Source: Maribacter stanieri (GTDB lineage: Bacteria; Bacteroidota; Bacteroidia; Flavobacteriales; Flavobacteriaceae). Taken from it: DNA of 64,000 nucleotides. Positions 1 through 8,602 of the stretch are shown piece by piece. The stretch lies in the NCBI RefSeq assembly GCF_900112245.1, contig NZ_FOYX01000002.1, forward strand, positions 186,001-250,000, written 5' to 3'. The translations under genes and the position numbers were made by a program. The first letter of the stretch is position 1. Each line of letters opens with the position of its first letter. The notes beneath the pieces are model-generated. The model saw only the letters and a list, made by a program, of their open reading frames with translations, ran no database searches and had not been told where the DNA came from.

Positions 1-49
1 GCTCTCTTCGTAAATCGGTAAATCGTTTTAATGTCAATTCGTTTTCCAT
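1..49 (-). CDS. 5' end of a divergent gene, possibly a helix-turn-helix/LexA-like regulator (partial)
   Basis: An ATG on the minus strand at 49-47 opens a frame that stays open to the window edge, giving 16 residues that begin MENELTLKRFTDLRRE. From memory, this resembles the N-terminus of flavobacterial XRE/LexA-type regulators, whose first helix carries an LKRFTDLR-like stretch. That is a recollection on very few residues, so the identity is only a suggestion. It is divergent from the radical SAM gene and separated from it by a spacer full of inverted repeats, which fits an autoregulated repressor controlling both sides. Confidence 0.4.
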   Translation of the reverse strand, partial: MENELTLKRFTDLRRE

Positions 50-100
50 AATATCCACTTAAATCAAGATAAAAAAATTCTCAACACTTCAAATATACTC

Positions 101-163
101 ATTATGGATTATATCCATAATAATATTTGGAATATTTCCATAATTAGGAATATTTCCATAATT
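101..163. promoter_or_regulatory. Cluster of three GGA-N5-TCC inverted repeats, candidate operator
   Basis: The divergent spacer holds a palindrome with 9-bp arms (ATTATGGAT and ATCCATAAT, 101-109 and 113-121, 3-bp centre). It also holds two copies of GGAATATTTCCATAATT at 129-145 and 147-163. All three contain GGA-N5-TCC cores, at 106-116, 129-139 and 147-157. Repeated dyads between a divergent regulator-like gene and a DNA-repair-type operon are what a repressor binding site would look like. Binding itself is inferred. Confidence 0.5.
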
Positions 164-184
164 TTGGATTAATTACAAGTCGTT

Positions 185-1444
185 ATGGATTTTAATCGAA
201 TTAAAGAAAAACTAAATATTTTGGCCGATGCAGCCAAATACGATGTGTCATGTTCTAGTAGCGGCAGTAATCGTAAAAATAAAGACAAAGGCTTGGGTGA
301 TGCTGGAAACGGAATCTGCCATACCTATACTGAAGACGGACGATGTGTTTCTCTATTAAAAATTCTACTAACCAATCATTGCATATTTGATTGTGCTTAT
401 TGCGTAACACGTAAAAGCAACGATATAAAACGAGCTGCATTCAAAATTCAAGAGGTAGTTGATTTAACCATTAATTTTTACAGAAGAAACTATATTGAGG
501 GGTTATTCTTAAGCTCTGGAATTTTTAAAAGCCCAGACCACACTATGGAACGTTTAATAGCAGTAGCTAAAAAACTTCGCTTAGAAGAAAATTTCAATGG
601 ATACATCCATTTAAAATCAATACCAGGCGCAAGTGATGAGTTAATGTACGAGGCCGGATTATATGCTGACCGATTATCGGTCAATATTGAAATCCCCACA
701 ATTTCCGGCCTTAAACTATTAGCTCCAGATAAAAAACATGAAGATTTCATTAAGCCAATGCTAAAGGTTAAAAATGAAATCATTCGTTATTCAGAAGAGC
801 GTAAAATCATAAAAAGTACAGCAAAGTACGCACCTGCAGGACAAAGCACTCAAATGATTATTGGAGCTACTGGTGAAAGTGATAAGGACATTATGTATTC
901 TGCTACCCATTTCTATAAAAATTATAAGATGAAACGGGTGTACTATTCCGGTTATGTTCCTATATCTACCGATAGTCGCTTACCATCTTTGGGTTCTGAA
1001 GTACCAATGCTACGTGAAAATAGATTATATCAAACAGATTGGCTTCTTCGTTTTTATGGTTTTAGTGTTCATGAAATTTTAGATGCAGACAATCCAAATC
1101 TTGAAATGGACATTGACCCAAAATTAATGTGGGCTCTTCGTAATCTAAATCATTTTCCTGTAGATATAAATAAGGCAGATGCCAGAATGTTAGCACGAAT
1201 TCCAGGGATAGGAATGGGTTCTGTTCATAAGATTATTAGTGGTCGAAAATATAGAAATTTAAGCTGGGAACATTTGAAAAAAATGGGTGTGGCTCTTAAT
1301 CGTGCTAAATATTTTATCATATGTAATTCTAACGACTGGGAGCGGAGAGATTTAGATGCTTCAAAGATAAAAGGAATGATTTTACAGTCCCAAAATGGCA
1401 AATTCAAAAATCAATATACCAATCAATTATCTCTATTTAACTAA
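185..1444 (+). CDS. Putative DNA modification/repair radical SAM protein (TIGR03916-like)
   Basis: This is a 419-residue radical SAM protein. The [4Fe-4S]-binding CX3CX2C motif is Cys66, Cys70 and Cys73 (CIFDCAYC), with further cysteines at 23, 45 and 54 that could hold a second cluster. The C-terminal part contains a helix-hairpin-helix around residues 336-352 (ARIPGIGMGS), a DNA-binding element. This architecture matches the family called 'putative DNA modification/repair radical SAM protein', which is linked genomically to a partner with or without a uracil-DNA glycosylase domain. The partner is the next long gene. Substrate and reaction are unknown for the family as far as I know. The upstream dyad cluster suggests damage- or repressor-controlled expression. 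Confidence 0.85.
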   Translation: MDFNRIKEKLNILADAAKYDVSCSSSGSNRKNKDKGLGDAGNGICHTYTEDGRCVSLLKILLTNHCIFDCAYCVTRKSNDIKRAAFKIQEVVDLTINFYRRNYIEGLFLSSGIFKSPDHTMERLIAVAKKLRLEENFNGYIHLKSIPGASDELMYEAGLYADRLSVNIEIPTISGLKLLAPDKKHEDFIKPMLKVKNEIIRYSEERKIIKSTAKYAPAGQSTQMIIGATGESDKDIMYSATHFYKNYKMKRVYYSGYVPISTDSRLPSLGSEVPMLRENRLYQTDWLLRFYGFSVHEILDADNPNLEMDIDPKLMWALRNLNHFPVDINKADARMLARIPGIGMGSVHKIISGRKYRNLSWEHLKKMGVALNRAKYFIICNSNDWERRDLDASKIKGMILQSQNGKFKNQYTNQLSLFN

Positions 1445-1472
1445 AGTAAAACTTAATTAACAACCAACGACT

Positions 1473-1643
1473 ATGGAACATATAAACAACATCTCTAATT
1501 CGGTAAATTTTTCATTTTTTAATACTGCTATAGACCGTAGTCAAAGCCAACTATTATCATTTGGATACCAAGTGGTATTTATGAAAAGTAAAATTAAAAA
1601 AAGGATGAAAATTTTAACTAAAATATTCTTCTTCAACTTCTAA
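1473..1643 (+). CDS. Possible 56-residue small protein between the repair pair
   Basis: An ATG at 1473 opens a 56-codon frame ending in TAA at 1641-1643, 10 bp before the next gene. The product begins MEHINNISNSVNFSF, has a basic stretch (KSKIKKRMK) in its second half and ends in aromatic residues. No family is recognised. Its position, filling the gap between two genes whose products are expected to act together, is the main reason to list it. It may instead be untranslated spacer. Confidence 0.35.
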   Translation: MEHINNISNSVNFSFFNTAIDRSQSQLLSFGYQVVFMKSKIKKRMKILTKIFFFNF

Positions 1644-1653
1644 AACTATTACT

Positions 1654-2430
1654 ATGAATTCGACAAAAACTTTGGTTTACGATGGTAGCTTTAATGGTTT
1701 TTTGACTGCAGTTTTTATTGGTTACGAACAGAAGCTTGCCTACGCAGATATTCAAAAAAAAGGGCAATTACAAAGTGGACTTTTTACTGAGACAGAAACG
1801 ATTTTTACCAATTTAGAAAAAGCACAGCGTGTATGGAACGGTGTTAAAAACAAAAGTAATTCTGCTATTAAGAATATTTATTTTGCTTTTTTAAGTGAAC
1901 AAAATAATATGGAGGCACTACTCTACCGTTATATTCAAAAATTAATGGGTAGTACATACAAGGGCGCTACAGACTTTAGCGATGATTGTGTTTTAAAAAT
2001 AAATTCATTAGCACAAAAAGTAGGTAGGGAAAAACACAGAATGGAAGCTTTTGTACGCTTTCAATTAACTAAGGATGAAGTTTATTTTGCTAATATTGAA
2101 CCAGATTTTGATGTTTTACCATTGATATCTAAACACTTTAGAAACCGCTACGCAGATCAATCTTGGATTATTTATGACGTTAAGCGTAAATACGGACTTT
2201 ACTATGATTTACAGACGGTTGAAATAATTTCATTAGACTTAACCGATATACATACAAATAGTCTTGAGAAAAGTGCTGTCTTCACTGATGCTGAATATGA
2301 ATACCAAGACCTTTGGAACAATTACTTCAAAAGCACTACTATTAAATCTAGGATTAATACTAAGCTTCATGTACAACATGTACCTAAGCGTTATTGGAAA
2401 TACTTGTCCGAAAAAAAGGAAGCAGTTTAA
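1654..2430 (+). CDS. TIGR03915-family putative DNA repair protein, partner of the radical SAM protein
   Basis: The 258-residue product starts MNSTKTLVYDGSFNGFLTAVF. The YDG-SF-GFL opening is typical of the TIGR03915/DUF4130 proteins that sit next to the TIGR03916 radical SAM protein. The central region (around residues 130-175, ERFV-like MEAFVRFQLTKDE followed by DFDVLPLISKHF) and the WIIYD element fit that family. In many bacteria this domain is fused to a uracil-DNA glycosylase domain; the length here leaves no room for one, so this is the stand-alone form. It is predicted to act with the upstream gene in DNA metabolism or repair; the actual reaction is not known. Confidence 0.85.
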   Translation: MNSTKTLVYDGSFNGFLTAVFIGYEQKLAYADIQKKGQLQSGLFTETETIFTNLEKAQRVWNGVKNKSNSAIKNIYFAFLSEQNNMEALLYRYIQKLMGSTYKGATDFSDDCVLKINSLAQKVGREKHRMEAFVRFQLTKDEVYFANIEPDFDVLPLISKHFRNRYADQSWIIYDVKRKYGLYYDLQTVEIISLDLTDIHTNSLEKSAVFTDAEYEYQDLWNNYFKSTTIKSRINTKLHVQHVPKRYWKYLSEKKEAV

Positions 2431-2526
2431 TAATTTGTAATTTCTTTTTTACCATTGTAATTCCGCATTGAATTTTAGATTTTTAAGTCAAAAAGTATTT
2501 CTCTATCTTATTAACTTAGCTGCTTA

Positions 2527-2676
2527 ATGAAAACTTTCATTATAATAATTACCGGAATTTTAGCTGCAATAACAACTTTTAATGTGAGTCATCATTATAA
2601 TCAAGGCGCAGTAAGAGCATATGCCCTTTTATCTTTTTTAGTCGGCTTGTTTTTTACTATTTCCCTGATTTATTAA
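2527..2676 (+). CDS. Small two-helix membrane protein (49 residues)
   Basis: The ATG at 2527 opens a 49-codon frame. The protein has a hydrophobic N-terminal helix (MKTFIIIITGILAAITTF), a short polar loop (SHHYNQGAVR) and a second hydrophobic helix (ALLSFLVGLFFTISLIY). Two membrane segments in a complete start-to-stop frame, in a 302-bp gap and next to another small membrane protein, make it a credible small gene. No family is recognised. Confidence 0.5.
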   Translation: MKTFIIIITGILAAITTFNVSHHYNQGAVRAYALLSFLVGLFFTISLIY

Positions 2677-2732
2677 ATACACACCTAACAAAAAACATAT
2701 CTGTAGTTTTTATAGAAACCTCTTTCTTAGGT

Positions 2733-2954
2733 ATGATTTCAAAAACCACTCGAAGAAGTTACATTTACTTGGCAATTGCTGGCTACTTGTTTAGTATTAT
2801 CCATATCAATAAGAATAATTTATTTCAAGGCTTTGGCGGTGCACTTGGCACCCTAGCATTTATTGCATTATTAACCACCTTTGCTTTTTCAATTGCATTT
2901 TCTAAAAGTATCTACAAGCTAAAAGCGATACTTAGACTATGCAAGTGGAAATAA
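2733..2954 (+). CDS. Small hypothetical membrane protein (73 residues)
   Basis: The product has a basic N-terminus (KTTRRSY), a first hydrophobic helix at about 11-25, a glycine-rich turn (FQGFGGALG) and a second helix at about 37-56, followed by a basic tail ending LRLCKWK. It is predicted to sit in the inner membrane with both ends in the cytoplasm. It lies 57 bp after another two-helix small protein and converges on kdgK, leaving only 15 bp. I do not recognise the family and cannot assign a function. Confidence 0.55.
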   Translation: MISKTTRRSYIYLAIAGYLFSIIHINKNNLFQGFGGALGTLAFIALLTTFAFSIAFSKSIYKLKAILRLCKWK

Positions 2955-2969
2955 TTCTAATTATTTAAC

Positions 2970-3974
2970 TTAACGCATTAATCTACCGGTAATATTGCCT
3001 GCAATAATATTGTTTACTTCGTCTACCGTAGCAAAATTTACATCACCCTCATAAGTATGTTTTAATGCGCACGCAGCACTTGCAAATTCCATTGCTTTAT
3101 AGTCATCATATTTCTGTAAACCATAAATTAAACCTGCTGCAAAAGCGTCACCGGTACCAATACGGTCTACCACATGGGTAATATCTATATCTTCAGTTTC
3201 CCTAAATTCTATGCTATTCCACATTCTGGCTCTTATTTTATGCCAAGAAGAATTTACCGAAGTTCTTATTTTATCGAACACCTTTTCAATGGTTGGAAAT
3301 TCTTCTATAAGCTGCTTGCTAGCCGCTATAAAATCGTCATTACTATAACCGAATTCCGTACCCAATACTTCATTAATTTCATTTACACCACCTATGAAAA
3401 TTGTAGAATAATGTAAAAGTTCTACTAAAGCCTCTTTAGGATTTTGACCGTATTTCCATAAACCACTACGATATGTTGGGTCTGCAGAAACAGCCATCCC
3501 TTTTTGTCTAGCTAACTTTAGTCCGTCTTTAAGAACGTTAAAAGCACCTTGAGATAATGCAGGGGTAATTCCGGTCCAATGCATCCATTCCCCATCTTCC
3601 AAAGCATTTTCCCAATTTACCTTTGTAGGTTCAATTTCAGAAAACGCCGAATGTGATCGGTTATACGAAATCATACTTGGTCTAATAACCGCGCCTACTT
3701 CTAAAAAATATACTCCTAATGGTCGTTTAGATTTAACAATACAAGAGGTATCTACACCAAACTTACGTATATAAGTCATAGCTGTGTCACCAATAAAATC
3801 ATCTGAAACAGCACTAATATGCTTTACTTTAATGCCGAAATTAGAAATTGAAATACCAACATTTAATTCTGTTCCGCCAAAATAAAACTCTACGATGTTA
3901 GATTGAACAAACTTCTTGTTACCACGAGGAGAAATACGCATTAGTACTTCTCCGAAGGTTATAATCTGACCCAT
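2970..3974 (-). CDS. kdgK: PfkB-family sugar kinase, probable 2-dehydro-3-deoxygluconokinase
   Basis: The 334-residue protein is a complete PfkB/ribokinase-fold kinase. It begins with ITFGEVLMRISP, has the GGTELNVGIS substrate-side motif near residue 30, and carries the C-terminal anion-hole and catalytic motif GTGDAF at 273-278, with Asp276 as the presumed base. The GEVLMR opening is characteristic of KDG kinases, which phosphorylate 2-keto-3-deoxygluconate to KDPG in uronate and alginate catabolism. No kdgA, uronate isomerase or lyase genes are nearby, so the substrate is inferred from sequence type only; other sugar kinases of this family remain possible. Confidence 0.75.
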   Translation of the reverse strand: MGQIITFGEVLMRISPRGNKKFVQSNIVEFYFGGTELNVGISISNFGIKVKHISAVSDDFIGDTAMTYIRKFGVDTSCIVKSKRPLGVYFLEVGAVIRPSMISYNRSHSAFSEIEPTKVNWENALEDGEWMHWTGITPALSQGAFNVLKDGLKLARQKGMAVSADPTYRSGLWKYGQNPKEALVELLHYSTIFIGGVNEINEVLGTEFGYSNDDFIAASKQLIEEFPTIEKVFDKIRTSVNSSWHKIRARMWNSIEFRETEDIDITHVVDRIGTGDAFAAGLIYGLQKYDDYKAMEFASAACALKHTYEGDVNFATVDEVNNIIAGNITGRLMR

Positions 3975-4354
3975 TTTATAATTTTAAACCTAAAATAACC
4001 AATGTGAAATAAAAAAACTATGGTTATTAAAAATATATCAAAAACAAAACGGAATTGATTAATTATGAAGTTGATTGTTGGAAAGGCATACCTCATTATT
4101 TGATTAAAAAAAATATGGATTCAAATGCAACCTTCTTAATTTTAATACGACTATATATTTAGTAAGTAATTATTCCAAAAGACATTAAGCAAAAAATTAA
4201 TTATAGAATTAAAATTTTTCTATTCGTAAAGAGAGAATTTAACAGACCGTATACCTGGACGTAATCATCAATATTAGACTTTAAATTTAGTTTTAGATCT
4301 AAACCGATAAATATCTTCGTATATTAATAATTCATCATTCAATCATCAATAAGC
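3975..4354. other. 380-bp AT-rich divergent intergenic region
   Basis: No open frame longer than about 15 codons, no strong hairpin and no RNA motif was recognised between kdgK and the divergent hydrolase gene. A TATCTTCG at 4312-4319 is one base off the TAnnTTTG -7 consensus and lies 36 bp before the hydrolase start, so it may be its promoter, but no good TTG -33 element accompanies it. Confidence 0.4.
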
Positions 4355-5395
4355 ATGCAAATTAGACAATTCCTATTTCTTACAATTTTTCTAGTATCAT
4401 TTGCATCTTATAATCAAGATAAAATATCTGAAGAAAAGTTTATAAACATTGAAGGTATTGATCAATGGATAACTATAAAAGGAAATGATAATAGCAATCC
4501 GGTAATCTTATTAATTCATGGTGGACCAGGTAGTACCATGAGCCAATATGAAGATGGCATTTATGCTGATTGGTTGAAGGAATTTACCATTGTTCATTGG
4601 GATCAACGAGGAGCTGGAAAAACTTTTGGAAAAAATTATCCTAAAGAAATAACTGAAGAGTTTTATTTAAAAAATCCACTTTCCGTTGAAAAGATGACAA
4701 ACGATGGCATTGCCGTTGCCCAATATCTAATTAAGCATTTAAATAAAAGCAAAGTTATTTTAATGGGTACCTCTTGGGGTTCTATCTTGGCAACACAAAT
4801 GGCTCAAAAGAACCCTAACTTATTTCACGCTTATATTGGTCATGCTCAATTTGTAAATTTTGACAGCAACATAAAAAATGCCTATTCAGAAGTATATGAA
4901 ATTGCAGAAGTCAAAGAGAATAAATCAACTTTAGCAAAACTAGAAGAACTAGGTCCACCACCTTATAAAAGAGCAAAGAATTACGGACAATTATTGCGCG
5001 TTGTAAAACAATTTGAGAAAGAGAATACTACCCCTGCTCCTACATCTTGGTGGGAAATAGCAGATTCCTATGAGAATAATGAAGACAGCAGAGATAGATA
5101 TAATGGTGATGATTATTCTTTTTTGAACCTTGTGGGTGATGAAACCATGGGTATTAAATCAATGGTACGTCATATCAATTTCGATAAAACCGGATTTATT
5201 TTTCGACTACCTGTTTATTTGGTACAGGGTGAAAACGATATTTTATGTTCTAAAGAACTAAATAAACCATATTTTGATAAAATTAGGGCTCCAAGAAAAG
5301 AATATGTTATCGTCTCTAAAGCAGCCCATGGTTTCAACGAAGCAATCATTAAAAAACAATATGAAATCGTTAAATCGCTTCGAGTTCAAAATTAA
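4355..5395 (+). CDS. Exported alpha/beta hydrolase, proline iminopeptidase-like (S33 type)
   Basis: The 346-residue protein has a hydrophobic N-terminal export signal (residues 1-18). An alpha/beta hydrolase follows: oxyanion-hole motif HGGPG at 55-59, DQRGAGKT at 83-90 as in prolyl aminopeptidases, nucleophile elbow GTSWG at 138-142 with Ser140, and a likely acid Asp near 295 (GENDIL) and base His near 325 (AAHGF). HGGPG together with DQRG points to the S33 peptidase group rather than lipases. It is predicted to act in the periplasm on peptides or small esters. It stands alone, convergent with the next gene. Confidence 0.75.
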   Translation: MQIRQFLFLTIFLVSFASYNQDKISEEKFINIEGIDQWITIKGNDNSNPVILLIHGGPGSTMSQYEDGIYADWLKEFTIVHWDQRGAGKTFGKNYPKEITEEFYLKNPLSVEKMTNDGIAVAQYLIKHLNKSKVILMGTSWGSILATQMAQKNPNLFHAYIGHAQFVNFDSNIKNAYSEVYEIAEVKENKSTLAKLEELGPPPYKRAKNYGQLLRVVKQFEKENTTPAPTSWWEIADSYENNEDSRDRYNGDDYSFLNLVGDETMGIKSMVRHINFDKTGFIFRLPVYLVQGENDILCSKELNKPYFDKIRAPRKEYVIVSKAAHGFNEAIIKKQYEIVKSLRVQN

Positions 5396-5421
5396 ATTAT
5401 TGGATAAATAATAATCAGAAC

Positions 5422-5952
5422 CTACTTACCCCCTTTTTCTCCAACAAAATGATCGCTTTTAGCCTTAAAAAGAACATTAAATGTAGTTAAACTACCATAT
5501 ATTCTGGTAATATATTGCTGTAAATCTATTTTTTCTTGATCATCTAAATTTTTGCTAGAATTTATTTTTTGCTCCATTACACGTATGCGATCACGCACCA
5601 TTACAATTTTATGAAAGAAGGTGTTAATAGGAATTTCTTTATTGCTCATACCTGCTTCACCAGGTTCCAAAATTAAATTACCACCTTTCCATTTATCCGC
5701 AATGGCCACACGTTGGGTAGCATCACTCCATTTTTGTAAAATAGAGACCAAAGAACTTTCTACATCAAAAAAACTAACGGTATCTACCTCATTGTCAATA
5801 GCCTCAATCACTTCATAATCAGAATCTATATCAATGGTTTCTAAGCCTTTATCCATAAATGTCACCCAATACATATTACTAGATACATTCGTAACTACAC
5901 CTTTACCAAATTCAGCATGTGAAATTCTTGAACCTATTCCCAATATTTTCAT
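5422..5952 (-). CDS. Hypothetical protein with N-terminal tudor/SH3-like segment
   Basis: The 176-residue soluble protein has no signal or membrane segment. Residues 5-45 (IGSRISHAEFGKGVV..., then WVTFMDKG) resemble the small beta-barrel found at the C-terminus of UvrD/PcrA-type helicases and in related tudor-like modules. The rest is predicted mixed to helical, ending with a basic helix. I do not recognise a named family. Divergent from the ThuA gene with a 155-bp spacer. Confidence 0.6.
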   Translation of the reverse strand: MKILGIGSRISHAEFGKGVVTNVSSNMYWVTFMDKGLETIDIDSDYEVIEAIDNEVDTVSFFDVESSLVSILQKWSDATQRVAIADKWKGGNLILEPGEAGMSNKEIPINTFFHKIVMVRDRIRVMEQKINSSKNLDDQEKIDLQQYITRIYGSLTTFNVLFKAKSDHFVGEKGGK

Positions 5953-6107
5953 TTTATTAATCTTTACAGTGAACTGCTAAATTAATAGCACTTTTTATTA
6001 TCCGCAAAAAGAAATCTGTTTTAATATTCAAGTTATCCTTAGTTCGTTTTTGCCATCTTAACAAGTTCATGTACATTTAATGTCAACAATTTTAAGTAAA
6101 CATCAAC

Positions 6108-7151
6108 ATGAAAAATTTATTGGCCGTTGTTTTATTCAGTTTAGCACTTACTTCTTGTGGAGAAAAGAAGAAAGAAATTGTTGAGAAAGAGCAATCACCA
6201 TCAAAATTGAGAGCATTAATCATTGACGGACAAAACAATCATTACGTTTGGCCTAAGACCACCATGATGATGAAAGATTACTTAGATAAAACCAATCTTT
6301 TCACAGTAGACGTCAAAAGAATGGATTCTGTTTGGTTAGGTATTAAATACAATCAAACAAGACCAGAAGCTTATAACTCATTTATAGAAATCTATCCTTT
6401 AACAGATAAAACATATCAAATTTCTGACAGTCCTATTAAAACTTCAGATTTTACACTTGATTTTAATAACTACGATGTCATAATTTCTAATCTTGGAGCA
6501 GAGTCTCCCCTATGGCCAGAGAAAACAAGAAAAGACTTTGAAACTTACATGCAAAACGGAGGTGGCTTAGTGGTCATTCATGCCGCTAACAATGCTTGGG
6601 GAGATTGGGAAGAATTCAATAAAATGATTGGTTTAGGCGCCTGGGGAAATCGTGATGAAAGCTCCGGACCTTACGTATATTATAATGATAAGGGTGAATT
6701 AATAAAAGACCCCGTAGAAGGTGTTTGTGGATCTCACGGTCCTGAATATGAATTTCAATTAACAACAAAAGCACCTGAGCACCCCATTATGAAAGGTATA
6801 CCTGAAAAATGGCTTCATACTCCAGATGAATTATATGAACGTATGAGAGGCCCTTTTGAAAATGCCACTATTTTGGCCACAGCTTTTGCAGATGTTGAAA
6901 AAAATGCACCACCTTGGGACCCAAATGTTACCGGCTTAGGACAAAATGTGCCTCAACTTATGGCTATCAACTACGGTAAGGGGCGCGTATTTCATTCAAC
7001 CTTAGGTCATTTTGACTATTCTATGGAGTGTGTAGGGTTTATTACCACATTTCAAAGAGGTGCAGAATGGGCTGCTGCTGGTAAGGTTACACAAGAAATT
7101 CCTAATGATTTTCCTACTGCCGGTGCAACTTCATCTAGATTTTGGAAATAG
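6108..7151 (+). CDS. ThuA-domain lipoprotein
   Basis: The 347-residue protein has a lipoprotein signal (lipobox LTSC, Cys17) followed by a ThuA-like domain. Visible family features are the beta strand RALIIDGQNNH, YDVIISNLGAESPLWP, the GGGLVVIHAANNAWGDW block and the late GKGRVFHSTLGH motif. ThuA domains have a class I glutamine amidotransferase-like fold and are often associated with sugar or trehalose utilisation, but no catalytic activity is established for most members. The protein is expected on the periplasmic face of a membrane. No carbohydrate genes adjoin it. Confidence 0.8.
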   Translation: MKNLLAVVLFSLALTSCGEKKKEIVEKEQSPSKLRALIIDGQNNHYVWPKTTMMMKDYLDKTNLFTVDVKRMDSVWLGIKYNQTRPEAYNSFIEIYPLTDKTYQISDSPIKTSDFTLDFNNYDVIISNLGAESPLWPEKTRKDFETYMQNGGGLVVIHAANNAWGDWEEFNKMIGLGAWGNRDESSGPYVYYNDKGELIKDPVEGVCGSHGPEYEFQLTTKAPEHPIMKGIPEKWLHTPDELYERMRGPFENATILATAFADVEKNAPPWDPNVTGLGQNVPQLMAINYGKGRVFHSTLGHFDYSMECVGFITTFQRGAEWAAAGKVTQEIPNDFPTAGATSSRFWK

Positions 7152-7161
7152 GATGCAATAT

Positions 7162-7629
7162 TTATTCTGATGCATTATTGCAATCTTCTTTTCTTCTTGA
7201 ATCAATTAAGTAAATAATTTTCCAGGTATCTTCTTCTTTAAAAAGTTGAAAAGAATTAACTCCACAATGGCTAAATTCCCCATTATACCAAAATTCATAC
7301 GGTGCCCAAACATGCGCCATACCACCATCTATATGAATTTTATAATCTAAAATTTTTTCTTGAAAACTTATAGAATCTGGTGTGGTAATCATAAAGTTTA
7401 TTAAATCATTAAAATTATTATTTCGTACGGTCATTTTGCCTAGCATATTTAAACCTACAGTCTGCATTAAAATATCAGGATTAACAACACGCTTCATCGC
7501 TAATTCATTTTTGTCATGAAAAGCGTAAAAAAAAGTCTCTACCGCATACTTAACTTTTACCTCTTCTTCAATTTGTGCGCTAACCAAAGTGACGACTAAT
7601 AGTGTCAATAGCAAAAAGAAATTTTTCAT
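7162..7629 (-). CDS. Exported NTF2-like (SnoaL-type) protein
   Basis: The 155-residue protein has a signal peptide (MKNFFLLLTLLVVTLVSAQ, cleavage predicted after residue 18 or 19). A domain of the nuclear-transport-factor-2-like fold follows: VKYAVETFFYAFHDKNELAMKR opens the cone, and HVWAPYEFWYNGEFSHCG plus FQLFKEEDTWKIIYLIDSRR form the sheet. Such proteins are small periplasmic enzymes or binding proteins of mostly unknown substrate. It is tail-to-tail with the ThuA gene (10 bp apart). Confidence 0.7.
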   Translation of the reverse strand: MKNFFLLLTLLVVTLVSAQIEEEVKVKYAVETFFYAFHDKNELAMKRVVNPDILMQTVGLNMLGKMTVRNNNFNDLINFMITTPDSISFQEKILDYKIHIDGGMAHVWAPYEFWYNGEFSHCGVNSFQLFKEEDTWKIIYLIDSRRKEDCNNASE

Positions 7630-7765
7630 GTAATACCTTTTATTAAGTTAATACCCTAAAAATAGATAAATTCTAAATTATTCCCTTTTAAATGGAATCT
7701 AAACTATGAGGGTTAAATCTCATTAAAACTCCTTACTTTTATGGCACTTAATCAAATAACAGACT

Positions 7766-8584
7766 ATGTCAGTAGCTAAGAAGGAATATAAAAGAGTCAC
7801 GGTTAAATCACTAGTGGACATGAAGAAGAATGGAGAAAAAATCTCTATGCTTACTGCATATGACTACTCTATGGCTAAAATCGTTGATGCCGCAAAGGTT
7901 GATGTAATTTTGGTTGGTGATTCTGCCAGTAATGTTATGGCTGGCCATGAAACTACGTTACCAATTACCTTGGACCAGATGATTTATCATGCTTCTTCTG
8001 TAATTAGAGCTATTGACAGGGCTTTAGTTGTTGTTGACTTACCATTTGGCAGCTACCAGAGCGACCCGAAGGAAGCTTTACGTTCTGCTATTAGAATCAT
8101 GAAAGAAAGTGGTGCACATGCCGTAAAATTAGAGGGCGGAGCAGAAATTAAGGAATCAGTGAAAAGAATTTTAGCTGCCGGTATTCCGGTAATGGGCCAC
8201 TTAGGTTTAACTCCTCAATCCATATATAAATTTGGTACGTACACCGTTCGTGCAAAAGAAGAAGAGGAAGCGGAAAAGTTAATGGAAGACGCCAAATTAC
8301 TTGAAAAACTTGGCTGTTTTGGAATCGTTGTCGAAAAAATTCCTGCTGAGCTTACAAAAAAGGTTTCTGAAAGTTTAACCATACCTACCATTGGTATTGG
8401 AGGTGGAAAATATGCAGACGGACAGGTTTTAGTAGTTCATGATCTATTAGGAATGACACATGAATTCAATCCTCGTTTTTTACGTAGATACATGAATTTA
8501 TACGAAGAAATGGGAAATGCCATTTCTAATTACGTAAGCGATGTAAAAAGTCAAGATTTCCCTAATGATGAGGAGCAATATTAA
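7766..8584 (+). CDS. panB: 3-methyl-2-oxobutanoate hydroxymethyltransferase
   Basis: The 272-residue enzyme makes ketopantoate from alpha-ketoisovalerate and 5,10-methylene-THF, the first step of pantothenate synthesis. The family blocks are clear: [13 protein letters not shown], the Mg-binding [38 protein letters not shown], and IGIGGG near the C-terminus. Length is normal. The rluA-type gene follows 18 bp later and may be co-transcribed. panC and panD are not in the window; coaBC and coaE, which use the pathway's product, are present further right. Confidence 0.96.
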   Translation: MSVAKKEYKRVTVKSLVDMKKNGEKISMLTAYDYSMAKIVDAAKVDVILVGDSASNVMAGHETTLPITLDQMIYHASSVIRAIDRALVVVDLPFGSYQSDPKEALRSAIRIMKESGAHAVKLEGGAEIKESVKRILAAGIPVMGHLGLTPQSIYKFGTYTVRAKEEEEAEKLMEDAKLLEKLGCFGIVVEKIPAELTKKVSESLTIPTIGIGGGKYADGQVLVVHDLLGMTHEFNPRFLRRYMNLYEEMGNAISNYVSDVKSQDFPNDEEQY

Positions 8585-8602
8585 TTAACACTACCCTACT
8601 CT

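Noticed and set aside
7154-7182. TGCAATA...TATTGCA inverted repeat between the ThuA and NTF2-like genes as a terminator
   Set aside because: The stem is only 7 bp with a 15-nt loop and it overlaps coding sequence; too weak to list.
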